Positions 31,301 through 42,732 of a DNA stretch of 64,000 nucleotides are shown piece by piece (positions within the stretch are counted from its first letter, which is position 1; each line of letters starts with the position of its first letter). The position numbers were made by a program, and so were the translations under genes. Source of the DNA: Salisapilia sapeloensis (Eukaryota; Oomycota; Peronosporomycetes; Peronosporales; Salisapiliaceae); NCBI GenBank assembly GCA_023334545.1, contig JAADVB010000049.1:28092-92091 (forward strand), given 5' to 3'. The notes under the pieces are model-generated. The model saw nothing but the letters and a program-made list of their open reading frames with translations, was not told the DNA's origin and did not search any database.

Positions 31301-31503
31301 AGACGGCGACGAAAGAGGAGCTAGCGGACAAATACAGGCTCTGGATTGTCGAGCAAGCTAGGAAACTCATCGTGCAAGTGGTGCCTCAAGATCAGTTGCA
31401 AGGTGGAGACAAGAACAATGAAGAGAGCGGAGTGAATCCGGAACGTATCGACGACCTGTACGCTTTCAAAGCCACATTAAAGTCGTACTCGGATAGCAAG
31501 TAA
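28391..31503 (+). CDS. M16 zinc metallopeptidase, insulin-degrading enzyme / nardilysin type
   Basis: Three exons: 28391..28703, 28764..29020, 29080..31503; 997 residues, the IDE/nardilysin size. The zinc site HFLEH is at 96-100 (GLAHFLEHMLFMG) followed by the family block SKKYPGENEMEAFLSAHGG and the distal Glu region ESEFVQA. A run of acidic residues (about 41-67, ENEEQESDGDEEESDD and more) is inserted between the first strand (RRLTLPNGLEAVLIS) and the zinc site. That is exactly where nardilysin, not IDE, carries its acidic domain. Degrades medium-size peptides, with nardilysin preferring basic pairs. The C-terminal half (inactive M16 repeats) is complete, with LRTKQELGYEV near residue 825. 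No targeting peptide is apparent. Confidence 0.93.
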
Positions 31504-31628
31504 CTATCGTAATTCAGCTTGAATCTCTTCTCTCTTATGCATATGCATTAGATATTCAATATAAGAGATAGAATCCTCTACTTTAGCATGTACTAGATAG
31601 AAGCATACGAAAGAGGATTTCAGTTCAT

Positions 31629-33286
31629 TTAGACGTGGAAGCAAAAGACATTGTCAGGTGCTAGAACAATCAACCTATCTCGCGTCGGCATGCACTGACC
31701 AACGATCGAGTGTTCCCCGATCTCGACGACGTACTGTCCGCGGACATGCTGCTCCACTTCTTCCTCCGATCCGTTCTGCAGATACACAAACGCCCGTCGC
31801 TCAAACTCGGCGATGCTTGCAACAAGTGTCTCCGGATGGAACGTCATGATCCTCTTGTCTTGTTTGGATGCTTGGACGTATCCGAAAGCCGGCAGCGTTT
31901 CCATGTGCTCTAGCGTAAGCTTTTCATTGCTGACACTCACGTCGAACACCAGACCATGTACGTCGTACTGAAAGAGTAGCTTCCGGTCGAACATACCAGC
32001 GGATGGTGTCGCCAGTCGAGAGCTTTCACATAAGAAGTGAAACTTTCGACAGTTGACCTCAAGTTGCTGCATGACCTGATGCTTCTTCATATCGAGTAGC
32101 ACCAGAGACGCAGTTGCATTCGGATCAAAGTCATCGCACTCTTCAAAGCCACCCAAGATCGTGTCTGGCGTCGGGATCTCCACATTTTGCGCTGCAGAGT
32201 CTCTTTGTGTTGGCACTTGCTGATCATTCGGTCCGTGCGTACCCTCCATAGAACTGTAAGGCGTTGAGGACGGTTGAAACCTGTCGGATAGTGGTCGATT
32301 AAAGTCCATAGCTAGCTCATCCGCGTGCTTGGCTTCTGAGACATCACCTTGGAAACCAATACCAGCTCGAGGAAGCTTGGAAAGGAGTTCATTCAAGTCC
32401 ATACCCAGCTCACTATCGATATGAGAACGCTTGTGGGGAGAAGTGACGTTGATAGATTCATCAGTGGATGTCTGAGGCGATTCCAGACCACTCTTGCTAG
32501 TCATTTCGAGATGATACGGTCCTTCCAACAACATCACGAGTTGGTCATGTGCGAATGAAACGTAGTTAGGTAATTTGGACACCGTGCCTATATCATATAC
32601 AGTCTCATGAACGACCTCATGTGGATGCTGCTCGATGTCTAGTAGCGTGAGACGAAAGACCTCATCTTTGTCATGCGATTCTAGAACCTGAGATAGGACC
32701 GACACAAGGTGGGAGCAGCCCTCTTCTTCGTACTTACTGGAACCTAGCACAAGGACTGGAGTGATACCCAGCGGAGAGCTAGAAGACAGCAGCTTCCATG
32801 TCGAGTTGATCTCTTCCGGATGATCCGTAGTGATGCACACCACTTGCCCATTGCCATCACCGTATACAACGACACCACTCGTCAGGACCTGCAGTGTAGC
32901 ATTCTCCTGTCTTGTCGTCACCATTGGAAATCTATAGAGTCCAGTCACATGCGCTTCGCCACTCTGTCTCATCATAAATACTTACAAACCACGCCACAAC
33001 GAGTAGACTTCTACAGCTATACCTGGTTGAAAACAATCTGCAGTAATTCGTTCTCCTTTGATAATGCATACGCAACGCTACGACTCAATGCATGGGAGCG
33101 GAATGGATCGGCCACCATTGCATTATAATGGGCTCGAGCATCCCACTGCGCTTTCCTCAGCGTATCCGTCGTATCCAATGGACTCAGCACTCCAGTTGGT
33201 AGACTAGCTTCATGAACAGTCGGTCCATTTGCAGCTAAGACGTACCGATCGAACTGCTTATCGATCAACTCGCGCTTGACATCCAT
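31629..33286 (-). CDS. NUDCD1-like protein apparently lacking the CS domain
   Basis: Exons 33023..33286 and 31629..32963, phase 0, 532 residues. The N-terminus (LIDKQFDRYVLAANG ... ) and middle beta-rich part (VLTSGVVVYGDGNGQVV) resemble the seven-blade-like region of NUDCD1, and the C-terminal third contains the most conserved block (AFGYVQASKQDKRIM) plus ATPSAGMFDRKLLFQYDVHGLVFD. NUDCD1 is an Hsp90-related co-chaperone. The central CS/p23-like domain with its YxWxQ core is not visible; instead residues about 245-355 are Ser/Thr/Asp-rich and look disordered. Head to head with RPAP3 (56 bp). Confidence 0.75.
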
Positions 33287-33342
33287 CCTACCTACTTTCT
33301 TATGTGGTTGAGTACATCACATAAGTAGACACCAAACGTCGC
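33287..33342. promoter_or_regulatory. 56-bp bidirectional promoter (NUDCD1-like / RPAP3)
   Basis: Only 56 nt lie between the divergent start codons of two genes for Hsp90-linked proteins, suggesting shared control. No consensus element was recognised. Confidence 0.45.
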
Positions 33343-34821
33343 ATGATCATGTCGGAAGCGATAGATGGACGAGTCGCTGCTATGCAGACGCAGCAGCACA
33401 TTCGAGAGAATGCATCCGAGCTACAAGACTACTTTTCAGACCTGTATGCGTGGGAGAAGAAGATTCAGCAGCAAGAACAAACTCGCAATGTGACGCGTAG
33501 CAACCAGTCGAGTGACGCACCAGACCCTCGGATGCATGCAAAAGTGGATTTAGCAATTGGTACACGCGATAACAGTGCCAGGAAGGATGCAAAGAGAGCT
33601 GATGCACATACGTATGATCGAGGATATCAGCGCTGGGAGAAATTTGATGTCGTAAGTCGAATAGTAGAGCATACAAGTGACTAGTCCTCAAGTGTCTGTA
33701 GGAAGAGGCATTGCGTGAGGATGGTAAACCAAGTACCAAAGTCTCCTCAAAGGTAGATACCATACCTCTACAGCTATATGATAATTGAGAATGATTTAGT
33801 TATCCGCTAGACGACGCCGGTGTCCAAGCCGAAAGCTGCCACTACTGGCAAGTCCAGAGGAGAGATCGAGCGTGAGGATGGGAATAATCACTACAAACAA
33901 GGAGACTATATCGCTGCCATCAAGTGTTATACGAGAGCCATCGGGTACGACGCGTCCAACCCGCTCATTCTCTCCAATCGCGCCATGGCGTACTTGAAAA
34001 CACGCGAGTACGCCAAAGCAGAAGAGGACTGTACTCGCGCTCTATCACTCGATAGCACCCACACTAAGTCATATACACGCAGAGGAACTGCAAGAAATGC
34101 ACTTGGGAAGCATCGTCTCGCGTTGGCGGATTTCCAGCAAGCAGCGTCTCTTGATCCAAAGAGCAAGCAGATCCAGAGCCAACTTGCCACCACGAGAGAC
34201 CAGATGAAGACAGCTATTAAGAGAGCTCCAAAGCATACAGACATACCTATAGCAATCGTAGAGTCTTCCGCCAAGGAAGTAGAGTATGAGCATCCGATAG
34301 AACGACAACAGGAAGCAAATGCAGAGGAGGAAGAGATAGAAAAGGTGGAAGAGGAAATATCTGAACCGAGTGTGGCATCATCGGCGGCTCCAATCCTGCC
34401 TCAACTACCGTCGAAAGCGCCATCGACGTCCTACGAGTTTACTCGTGTGTGGAAGTCACTTGTTCCGAGAGGAGACGCAGAGCACCTCTCTCAACTGCTG
34501 TCTCTCCGATCGAGATACCTGCAGATGATTCAGCCTAGTGCCTTGCCTCGCATCTTTAAAAGCTCAATCGAAGAATCCGTGCTGCTCGACATCTTTCACG
34601 TGCTTCGGCTGGAACTAGATGCAGAAAGGATAACTTCATCCTATGCAGCCGATGTGGCACGATCGTTGACGCAAGTCCCTCGCTTCAACATGACCGTTAT
34701 GTTCCTTTCGAAGAAGCAAAAGGAGGACATGGAAACTGTCCTACATCACCTCCAGACGAGCGAAACTAGTGATGAAGCCACCTCGTCTCTAGCTAAAGCT
34801 TACGATATCAATTTGAAATAA
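33343..34821 (+). CDS. RPAP3: RPAP3 homologue, TPR subunit of the R2TP complex
   Basis: Recruits Hsp90 to RUVBL1/2 (R2TP) for assembly of RNA polymerase II, snoRNPs and PIKKs. Exons 33343..33651, 33702..33752, 33811..34821; phase 0; 456 residues. The N-terminal 110 residues include SELQDYFSDLYAWEKKIQ, a conserved RPAP3/Spag motif. One TPR set spans about 137-245 with clamp residues (EDGNNHY, LSNRAMAY, KSYTRRG). An acidic linker leads to the RPAP3 C-terminal domain (about 325-445, YEFTRVWKSL ... VPRFNMTVMFLS), which binds RUVBL proteins. Human RPAP3 has two TPR sets; this has one, as in yeast Tah1-like or short forms. Start 33343, with a second Met two codons later. Confidence 0.92.
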
Positions 34822-34846
34822 CTAGCATGACACCACTCGTGTTTCT

Positions 34847-35531
34847 TCATTTACTGCAGCTCTTGGTAGCAATACGGCAGACGATGGCCTCGGTCAACGA
34901 AGAGCATTCGAGCTCTAGATCCTGCACTTTGTAGTACTTTCGAATCTGCTTGACATCTTCATCCGTTAAATGCGTTCCGATCTCACTCACGGGTGTCAAC
35001 GTTCCCTGAACTTTTGCTAACACGCGCTCTACACTGTCCTTGTCCGAGTCCATGATGCATAACAAGAGCTCCGTCGAGTCGTCCGATAGACCGAACCGAC
35101 GGAAAGACTCATTCACGTTCCGACTGCCAGATACGTTGAACACGATCTCCGAGTGCACGCCTTTCGTCGTCATCCGTTCATCTTGCTCACATAGCAATGC
35201 TCTCGCGGCGGCTGCTTGGACCTGCAGCAGGTTTACAACCTAATGATCCATACGGCAGTGCGAAACCAATCGCATGACGTCAGTTCGTTTACATATTCGC
35301 ATCATCCAAATGATTAGAAATAGCGTAAATCACCCACCCGAGACGCGTTCAATAGGGCTGCATCGACGTCCTGGTTGGTCAGCGCTTCACGTAGCGCACC
35401 ACTATTCTGTACATTCCGAAAGTACGCCACGTGCAATTGCCTGCGAAATCACATCTACATTATTCTCCATTCTATTCCCTTCCACGATAAGCATACCGGT
35501 CAGCAAAGAGAGGGAAAGCAATGGTCTCCAT
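34847..35531 (-). CDS. TPRKB: Cgi121/TPRKB subunit of the KEOPS (EKC) complex
   Basis: KEOPS makes the t6A modification of tRNAs reading ANN codons; Cgi121 binds the kinase Bud32 and the tRNA 3' end. Exons 35497..35531, 35338..35440, 34847..35239; 176 residues (human 175). Patterns: HVAYFRNVQNSGALREAL (N-terminal), DVDAALLNAS, VVNLLQVQAAAARAL, KGVHSEIVFNVSGSRNVNESFRRFGL, the last being the family hallmark. The three-exon structure was rebuilt from splice sites; all phases fit. Divergent from transketolase. Confidence 0.92.
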
Positions 35532-35688
35532 GTCGAGTCCAAACACGAATATTTAATAAAAAATTTCATATTTTCTTTTCTTAGATTGCGTTAACTCTTT
35601 CGTGTCCGACAAGAGATCACGTAATATGGTGTCAAAAGCCATGTGATTGGGCAAAATGTGACGATCCGAAGCATTTGGACAAGATATC

Positions 35689-35704
35689 GATCATTTTCGA
35701 ATCG
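35689..35704 (+). promoter_or_regulatory. Putative initiator-type core promoter of transketolase
   Basis: GATCATTTTCGAATCG matches the composite oomycete core promoter at about 12 of 16 positions, with the Inr core TCATTTT intact. It gives a leader of about 60 nt to ATG 35754 and argues against an upstream in-frame start at 35643. Confidence 0.45.
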
Positions 35705-35753
35705 ACGGCCTAGAGCACACGACTCGTATCTCCTTTTAATCCCCTTCGCCACT

Positions 35754-37838
35754 ATGTCCCACGTCGACAAGAAACCCCGCTTCGGTGAGGAGCAATGCAT
35801 TAACACCGTCCGCATGCTGTCGGCCGACCAGCCCAGCCACGCCAATGCCGGACACCCTGGTGCCCCTATGGGCTGTGCCCCCATGGCACACGTCCTCTTC
35901 GGAAAGACCATGAAGTTCAACCCCAAGAACCCGTCCTGGGCCAACCGCGACCGTTTCGTGCTCTCGAACGGACACGCCTGTGCCCTCCAGTACTCCATGC
36001 TCCACCTCACGGGCTACGACGTCAGTGTCGAGGACCTGAAACAGTTCCGTAGCTTCGGATCCAAGACCCCGGGACACCCGGAGAACCACTCCACCCCTGG
36101 TATTGAAGTCACCACGGGTCCGCTAGGACAGGGTATCTCCAACGCCGTTGGTATGGCCATTGCCGAGAAGCACCTTGCTGCTGAATTCAACATGGGCGAG
36201 TTCAACGTCGTTGACCACTACACGTACGTTATCTGCGGTGACGGATGTCTCCAGGAAGGTGTGTCTTCCGAGGCCTCTTCGCTTGCCGGCCACCTCGGCC
36301 TCGGCAAGCTCATCGTCTTGTACGATGACAACAAGATCACGATCGACGGTACCACCGATCTGTCCTTCTCGGAAGACGTCTCGAAGCGTTACGAGTCGTA
36401 CGGATGGCATGTGCTCAACGTTGATGAGGGTGACACCGACGCGGAAGCCATCAGCAAGGCTGTGGCCGAAGCCAAGAAGGTCACGGACAAGCCGTCGCTC
36501 ATCAACGTCCGTACCACGATCGGATACGGCGCCAATGTTGCCGGTACTTCTGCTGCCCACGGTGCTCCGCTCAAGGCCGACGACTTGTCTGCCACCAAGG
36601 AAAAGTACGGCATGGACCCGAACGAGCACTTTGCCGTGCCGGAGCAGGTGAAGAACTATTACGACAAGACCACGTCGGGCGCTCAGCTCGAGCAAGAGTG
36701 GAACGATCTCTTTGCCAAGTACAAGGAGGCCCACCCCGAATACGCCGCTCAGTTCGAGCGTCGTATCGCTGGCGAGCTCTACGACGGATGGAAGGACAAC
36801 CTTCCCGTCTACACGCCGGAAGATGCCACGGAGGCGACGCGCAAGTACAGCGAAAAGGTGCTGAACGCCTGCGCCACGGCTTTGCCGGAAATGGTCGGCG
36901 GCTCTGCTGACTTAACGCCTTCCAACAACACCAAGCTCACCATGAGCGGTGACTTCCAGAAGGACACGCCGATCGGCCGCTACATGCGCTACGGTGTCCG
37001 TGAACACGGTATGGCTGCCATCTCCAACGGTATCTTTGCCCACGGTGGTATCCGTCCGTTCGCCGCGACGTTCTACAACTTCATCGGCTACGCCTTCGGT
37101 GCCGTGCGTCTCAGTGCGCTTTCCCGTTTCGGTGTCATCTACATCGCGACGCACGACAGCATCTTCCTCGGTGAGGACGGTCCGACCCACCAGCCGGTCG
37201 AGATGAACGCACTCATCCGTGCCACGCCCAACATGTACTTGTACCGCCCTGCCGACGGTAACGAGACGGTCGGTGCCTACGTCTGTGCGCTTGAGAACAA
37301 GACGCAGACGGCCGTCATGGCCCTTTCTCGTCAGGGAGCCCCGAACCTCTCGGGCTCTAACGCCGACAAGGTCGCCAAGGGTGCCTACATCCTCCAGAAC
37401 TACAACCAGGGCGAGAAGACCGACTCCCTTGACAAGCCGGATATTGTCCTCTTGGCCACTGGCTCGGAAGTCAGCCTCGCGTGCGACGCTGCTGCCCTCT
37501 TGAAGCCGTACAAGGTCCGCGTCGTGTCCATGCCGTGCCGCGACCACTTTGTCGAGCAGTCGTACGACTACCAGAAGAGCGTCCTCGGCGAAGGCATCCC
37601 TGTCATGAGCATCGAGGCCGGCACGACGTTCGGCTGGAGCGAGTTCTCGCACTCTCACTACGGTCTCGACCGATTCGGTGCGTCTGGTTCTGGCTCCCAG
37701 CTCAAGGAAGAGTTCGGCTTCAACCCGAACGCCGTGGCCAAGCAGGCGACCAACGTTGTCAACTTCTACGAGGGCAAGCACGTCCCAGACTTTTTCAACT
37801 ACCCTGCGCCGCGTGAGTTCCACCCGAGCGATGAATAA
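35754..37838 (+). CDS. TKT: Transketolase
   Basis: Thiamine-diphosphate enzyme of the pentose phosphate pathway moving two-carbon ketol units between sugar phosphates. Single exon, 694 residues from ATG 35754. The N-terminal signature is [19 protein letters not shown]; the ThDP motif is [19 protein letters not shown] ... DDN; the catalytic His region is HGAPLKADD; the second-half signature is [12 protein letters not shown] with the cofactor-activating Glu context. A C-terminal domain is present to ANVVNFYEG-like end. The full-length plant/bacterial-type enzyme. No targeting peptide at this start, so cytosolic. Very strong C-ending codon bias, the strongest in the window, marks high expression. 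Confidence 0.97.
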   Translation: MSHVDKKPRFGEEQCINTVRMLSADQPSHANAGHPGAPMGCAPMAHVLFGKTMKFNPKNPSWANRDRFVLSNGHACALQYSMLHLTGYDVSVEDLKQFRSFGSKTPGHPENHSTPGIEVTTGPLGQGISNAVGMAIAEKHLAAEFNMGEFNVVDHYTYVICGDGCLQEGVSSEASSLAGHLGLGKLIVLYDDNKITIDGTTDLSFSEDVSKRYESYGWHVLNVDEGDTDAEAISKAVAEAKKVTDKPSLINVRTTIGYGANVAGTSAAHGAPLKADDLSATKEKYGMDPNEHFAVPEQVKNYYDKTTSGAQLEQEWNDLFAKYKEAHPEYAAQFERRIAGELYDGWKDNLPVYTPEDATEATRKYSEKVLNACATALPEMVGGSADLTPSNNTKLTMSGDFQKDTPIGRYMRYGVREHGMAAISNGIFAHGGIRPFAATFYNFIGYAFGAVRLSALSRFGVIYIATHDSIFLGEDGPTHQPVEMNALIRATPNMYLYRPADGNETVGAYVCALENKTQTAVMALSRQGAPNLSGSNADKVAKGAYILQNYNQGEKTDSLDKPDIVLLATGSEVSLACDAAALLKPYKVRVVSMPCRDHFVEQSYDYQKSVLGEGIPVMSIEAGTTFGWSEFSHSHYGLDRFGASGSGSQLKEEFGFNPNAVAKQATNVVNFYEGKHVPDFFNYPAPREFHPSDE

Positions 37839-38049
37839 GCGATGCCGGATGGACCTTTTGCCTAAAAAATTCAGCTACTCTTTTTCGTATCTGCTTCCAC
37901 TAGTCTTCGCATGACTTACGCTTCCATTCCATGACGTATCCTATTAACGCATCGAGTAACTGCCACATTGACGACGTAGAAGGCTCAAGAGACGCTCCAG
38001 TTACACCGTATCGCCTACGAGTCGCAAGTGGCGCTCCAAGTAGTTGAAA

Positions 38050-41000
38050 ATGAACGTCGAGTACCAGTCGGACGATTCAGACCATGGCGTATCGATCAAA
38101 CCGATGCCTGGAGGTAAAGGAGAGCTCAAGCATGGCATCGAGGCCAAGTTTCAACGTCGGTATACAGAGCTAGAGAAGACGTATGAACGAAGACTAGGAG
38201 CGTTGGCTTCCCAGTTACACACTACGATCACTCAGATCCAGACGGACGATGCGCTGCAGTATTTACAAGAGAGTGCTCTCACGCATGAATTCGTTAGTGT
38301 CCGACTGGAAGAGCTTATCTATGACACGTTCCTAGGTGAACGGGAGCAGTATGTGAAACAAGTGTCCGAGGAGCTGGCGTGGAGTACGAATGAAAAAAGA
38401 GATGTGGAGGAGAAACTCGATGCTGCCTTGAAAAAGCAGCAATCGATGAAAGAACAGTGGAAAGAGACGTGTTGGGAATTGCGGTCGATGGAACAGCGTA
38501 TCGCTGCGGCGGATCATGAAATTCGGGAACGGAAGGAGTTGAATCAAAGTCAGCAAGAGAAGGTGGATGTGCTTCTGGATGAACGTGACAACCTTCGTAC
38601 GGATCGAGAGAGACTTTATCGTCAGATAGAGCATCTGGAAGACAAACTGGAACGTAGTGAACAAACTAGTCGTAAGGCAGAAGAGCAGGACTTAATCATC
38701 GAAGAGCTCAATACAGCCTACTACGAGGTAAAGCAGGAGCTGAGCGCATTGACTCAGGTAGGATGATATACGCCTTAGACCATCCTACTCTCGTATTCAT
38801 TCGTCTGAATAGAAACGAGAGTCGGAGGAAGATCAAAACAGACAAGAGCAAGAGCATCTACAGCATCTATTGCACTTGTCGGACCAAAAGTGCGAGGAGC
38901 TACAAACTTCTTTGCGTCAGATACAGAGCGAAGACTACCCCACTCAAGTCCTTCATCTTAAAAGTCAACTGAACAAGCAAGAGGAAGCGTATGCTGTGTT
39001 AGAGAGTACAAAGGTAGAGCTGGAAGAGTGGATCAACGAGCACCAAACACAGGCAAAGTCTTCTTTGTCAAGGCTCGAGAGAGAGAATGAAGAGACTACA
39101 AAACAGTATCAAGCTCAAGTGAACGATCTCCGAGATCAATTGCAATATCTAAAGCAGGAGAGTACCCAGTCGATGCAAGAGAAAGTGGAAGAGGTTCATC
39201 GTCTTACGTACGAGCTGGATATGAAGCAGCAGGCCTTGGAACAAGAATTGGAGGCAAAGTCTTCCTTACGTGAGCGTCTTCAAAGTTTCCATTCTCACCA
39301 CGACAAGGAAACGGAAACCTTGACGAACAAGGTTACTGCTCTTGAAAAGGAGCTTAGTAAGTGGAAACGAACGCTTCAACAAGAACGTAGCAAGTTCGAA
39401 GTCACATTAAACGAGAAAGAAAAAGTATTTGAGTCGTTGCAAGAAGCCTTTGACCGTCAGAAGCAAGAGATCGAGCGAAAGCGAGAGCTGGAGGATCTCA
39501 CACGATGGCAAAATACGTTTGCGACGCAGCAAGAAGCAAAGATAGAGGCACTTAAAAGCAAGTATGATGCTGCTCTCCAGTCTCAACGAGAAGAGCTTTT
39601 GCGTTCTCAGCAAGCATCTGAAAAAGCTGAGTCGACATCACGGGAAGCAGAGATGGCAACAAAGCTTCGAGCTAGAGACGAAGACAAGGAGCGACAGGCT
39701 GAATGGAAACGCTTCCAACAGCAAATGGAGGAACGAGAGAAGGAAGTGAGAGAAAAAGAGAAGAGAGTGTGGGAACAAGAGAAAGCATTAGAACTGAAGA
39801 TAAGCGGAAAATCTTCTACTTTGACACCAGGAATGGTCGTTGTCAACGTAGGTGGCGAAGACATTAATGATGATGAGATGATGGATGCCTCAGCTAGTCG
39901 TCATCATCGACACCGTTCTACAGACTACAATAGCAGCCAAGTGAAGGAATCAATGCTAACGATGTCAAAGCACATGGCAGAAGTTCAAGCAAGGGAGAAT
40001 GCTGTCACTCTAAAGTGTCAGGAAGAAGCGAAAGTATCACTACAAAAATCTCTACAAGAGAAAGAGAAAGAGTACAAATCTGTCGTGTCAAGTATTCGCA
40101 AAAGCATGCGTAAGCTAGAGGATGCCTTGACTGAGGAGAAAAAGGAAAGAGGGAAGAAAGAGGAAGAAGCAGCTAGTATAACAAAGGAATTGAACAAGAT
40201 CAAGGAGGATCTAGAGACTAGAAAAGGAAAAGAAGAAAAGATGAGTCAACAGGTGAAGAAAGCAGAGGCAAAGATAATCAGTTTAAAGACAGAAGTGCAG
40301 AATATGCGTTCCAAGTGTGATGCATTGAATGAAGAGCTGCAGTCAGCTCGTGAAGAGAAGATGGTGGTGGATTCTACATATGAGAAGATTCAAGAAAGTC
40401 TTAAAAGTAGTAAAAAGGAGTCCAAGATGCTGTCAGAGGAGGTTGAAAGGCTTTCACAAAAGCTGGAGGCAAAGGAGAAAGAGTGCGAAGACGAGGTAAA
40501 TCGAGTAGAAATGTTGAAGCAGAAACTAGAGAGTACACAAGCGGCATTGACAGCAGACATTAGCCAACTGCAGAAATCGAGTGGGAAGGAACTGGAAGAG
40601 GTAAAGATGCAATATGAACTAGAGTTGGAGAGTAAACGCGATGAAATAGCTAATCATCAGCGTCACATTGATGCCATGGAAGCGGCAGCTGCAAAGTACG
40701 AGGAAGCACTCCGTGCGAATCAGAGTGAAAATCAGAATTTAAGAGAGAAGCTTTCGACCATGAAAGGCAAGTACATGGCAAAGGAGAAAGAAGTAACAGA
40801 ACTCACCGCATCACGTGAAAGTCTAAAACAGTCATCAGACAAAATGGCGCATGAAATTCGCCAAGAAGCGCAGAAGGCACAGCACATGGTAGCCGATTTG
40901 ACCATTGAGTTACAAGCTACTCAAAGCGAAAAGCGAAAGTCTTTAAGGACACTTAAAAAGCAAGTAGGATCTATCTCTCGAGATTGGAAAGAAATACGCG

Positions 41001-42689
41001 CAAAAGTGTCGGATGAGCTACCATCCGCGTACAATCTCTTCCGACAGGATATGTCCATTTCCATTTACGAGTGGCAGCATCGAATCGAGAAACGCATACA
41101 GCAGGCTTCTGCATCTACTGAAAAGCAAGTGCGTCAAGAAGGAGATCGCAAGACGCGAGACCTCCAGGTAAGAAACCAGAAATTAATGGAACGACTGCAT
41201 CATGAAAGTGAGAAAGCTCAAAAGGAACAAAGAGCACAAGATAAAGCAATCCAAGAGAAGCTAGAGCAAATGAATAAACTAGAGGCACAGCTTTATGCCG
41301 CTTCCACAAAAGCTGAAGAAGTGGCAAGCGAGATTAAGGCCATAAGTCAAGACAAATTGATGATCCAAAAGGAGCGAGATGACCTCCAGAACCAACTGAC
41401 GAGGCTGGAGGATCAGAATTACAAGTACTCAACTGAGGTCACAGATTGGCAAGGCCGACTAGCAGCAGCAAAGCGCCAATGTGTAGTATTTACACAAGTA
41501 CTGGAAGTCATCGCATCAGAGTTAAATGTCAGCATCCCGTTGCTATCCTTCCAAGGAGAGCTTGGAGAGGAAGAGTTCAACTGGTTTATTCATCAGCTTA
41601 ATGACCTACCGTCGAAATTGACAGAGCGAATCGAACAGGTAAGGACGTCAGCTAAAGACGAAGGCGCAGCTCCAACGAAAGGAGACATGGAAAGAGCGAA
41701 AGCAACGTTTAAAGAGTTTATGCTAGCCTCCTCATACACTCATGACGACTCTCCATGGTACGAACGCGTGTACGATCGTATCCAGGATGAGCTCCAAAGT
41801 CATCGTCAAAGAATTTCCACTCTGGAATGTCGCTTGACAGAGCAACAGTCGGAAGGAGAGTCGACGAAGCAAGTATCCGAACAAACGCAGGAAACGATCC
41901 GAATGCTTGAATTTGAAAAAGCGACTTCGATGCGCGAAATGAAGCAGCAGATGCATGCTTTGGAGAAGAAACATGAGCGTGCGCTTTGTGAGGCCCAAGC
42001 CAGTTATAAGCGGAAGATGAACAAAGTCAAGCACCGTTTTGAGACGGACAAAGTAAAAGCTGAGAGCGCTCATGAGGTATATATTACGCATGCGACTCTT
42101 TCCTCTTACGTTGCATCTAAGTAGTTGTAAAACTTTTAGACTGCACTACGTCAGTTGGAGGAAAAGCTAGAGGCAGAACGGGATCATGTCATCATGGCGA
42201 GAAATGAGACTGTCGTACAGGTTGCTCAGATGTCTAAGCACGGATGAATGACTAGATGAACTTAATATTGCTAAACTTGTAGAAACTGGAGACAGAGCGA
42301 ACAGGTCGTGATGTGGAAAGACAAAAAGAGAAACTCGAAAGAGAGGTACAAGAGCTTCGTGCTGCGGTAAACCTCTTTCCAAACTTTATAGAAAGCTGCC
42401 ATGGACAATTGCTAACATAAAAGACTGGGTTCGTACATAGGTAAAGAAATGGAAACGAAAGGCTTCTGAAGAAGGAAGCAAATACTTATCAACAGGATGC
42501 ACACTGCCGAGCCCATGCCTACATGAGACAAGAGCTTTATCTACTCGTGCTTGTAGCTGTGGTTCACCTTATCAAGTTTCCGAAATGCGAGACTTGTCTG
42601 TCATGATGCAGGATTCTCTTGAGCGAATGCGAGGGAAGAGCAAGCAGTCAAGACTTTCTCACTCGTCAACTCGTAGTGATGATCGATAG
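38050..42689 (+). CDS. Large coiled-coil protein, unidentified (possible basal body/centrosome protein)
   Basis: Five exons: 38050..38757, 38813..42076, 42140..42220, 42283..42366, 42441..42689; phases all 0; 1461 residues. Apart from a short acidic start (SDDSDHG) and a Ser/Cys-rich tail (TRACSCGSP ... ), nearly the whole chain is heptad coiled coil rich in Glu, Lys and Gln. A break at about residues 580-620 holds GMVVVNVGGEDINDDEMMD and HHRHRS. A second Pro/Trp-containing break lies near 1150 (FNWFIHQLNDLPSKLTERI). No motor or binding domain recognised. Such proteins are commonly centrosomal, ciliary or Golgi tethers; the function here is unknown. The small 3' exons were joined from splice sites. 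Confidence 0.7.
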
Positions 42690-42732
42690 TCATAGACTCG
42701 AGTAGAAAATTTGTAATTTAATGCAGCTCTAT

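Noticed and set aside
35643-35753. In-frame upstream extension of transketolase (could look like a mitochondrial presequence)
   Set aside because: The putative initiator at 35689-35704 lies downstream of that ATG, codon bias changes sharply at 35754, and the family N-terminus fits 35754.
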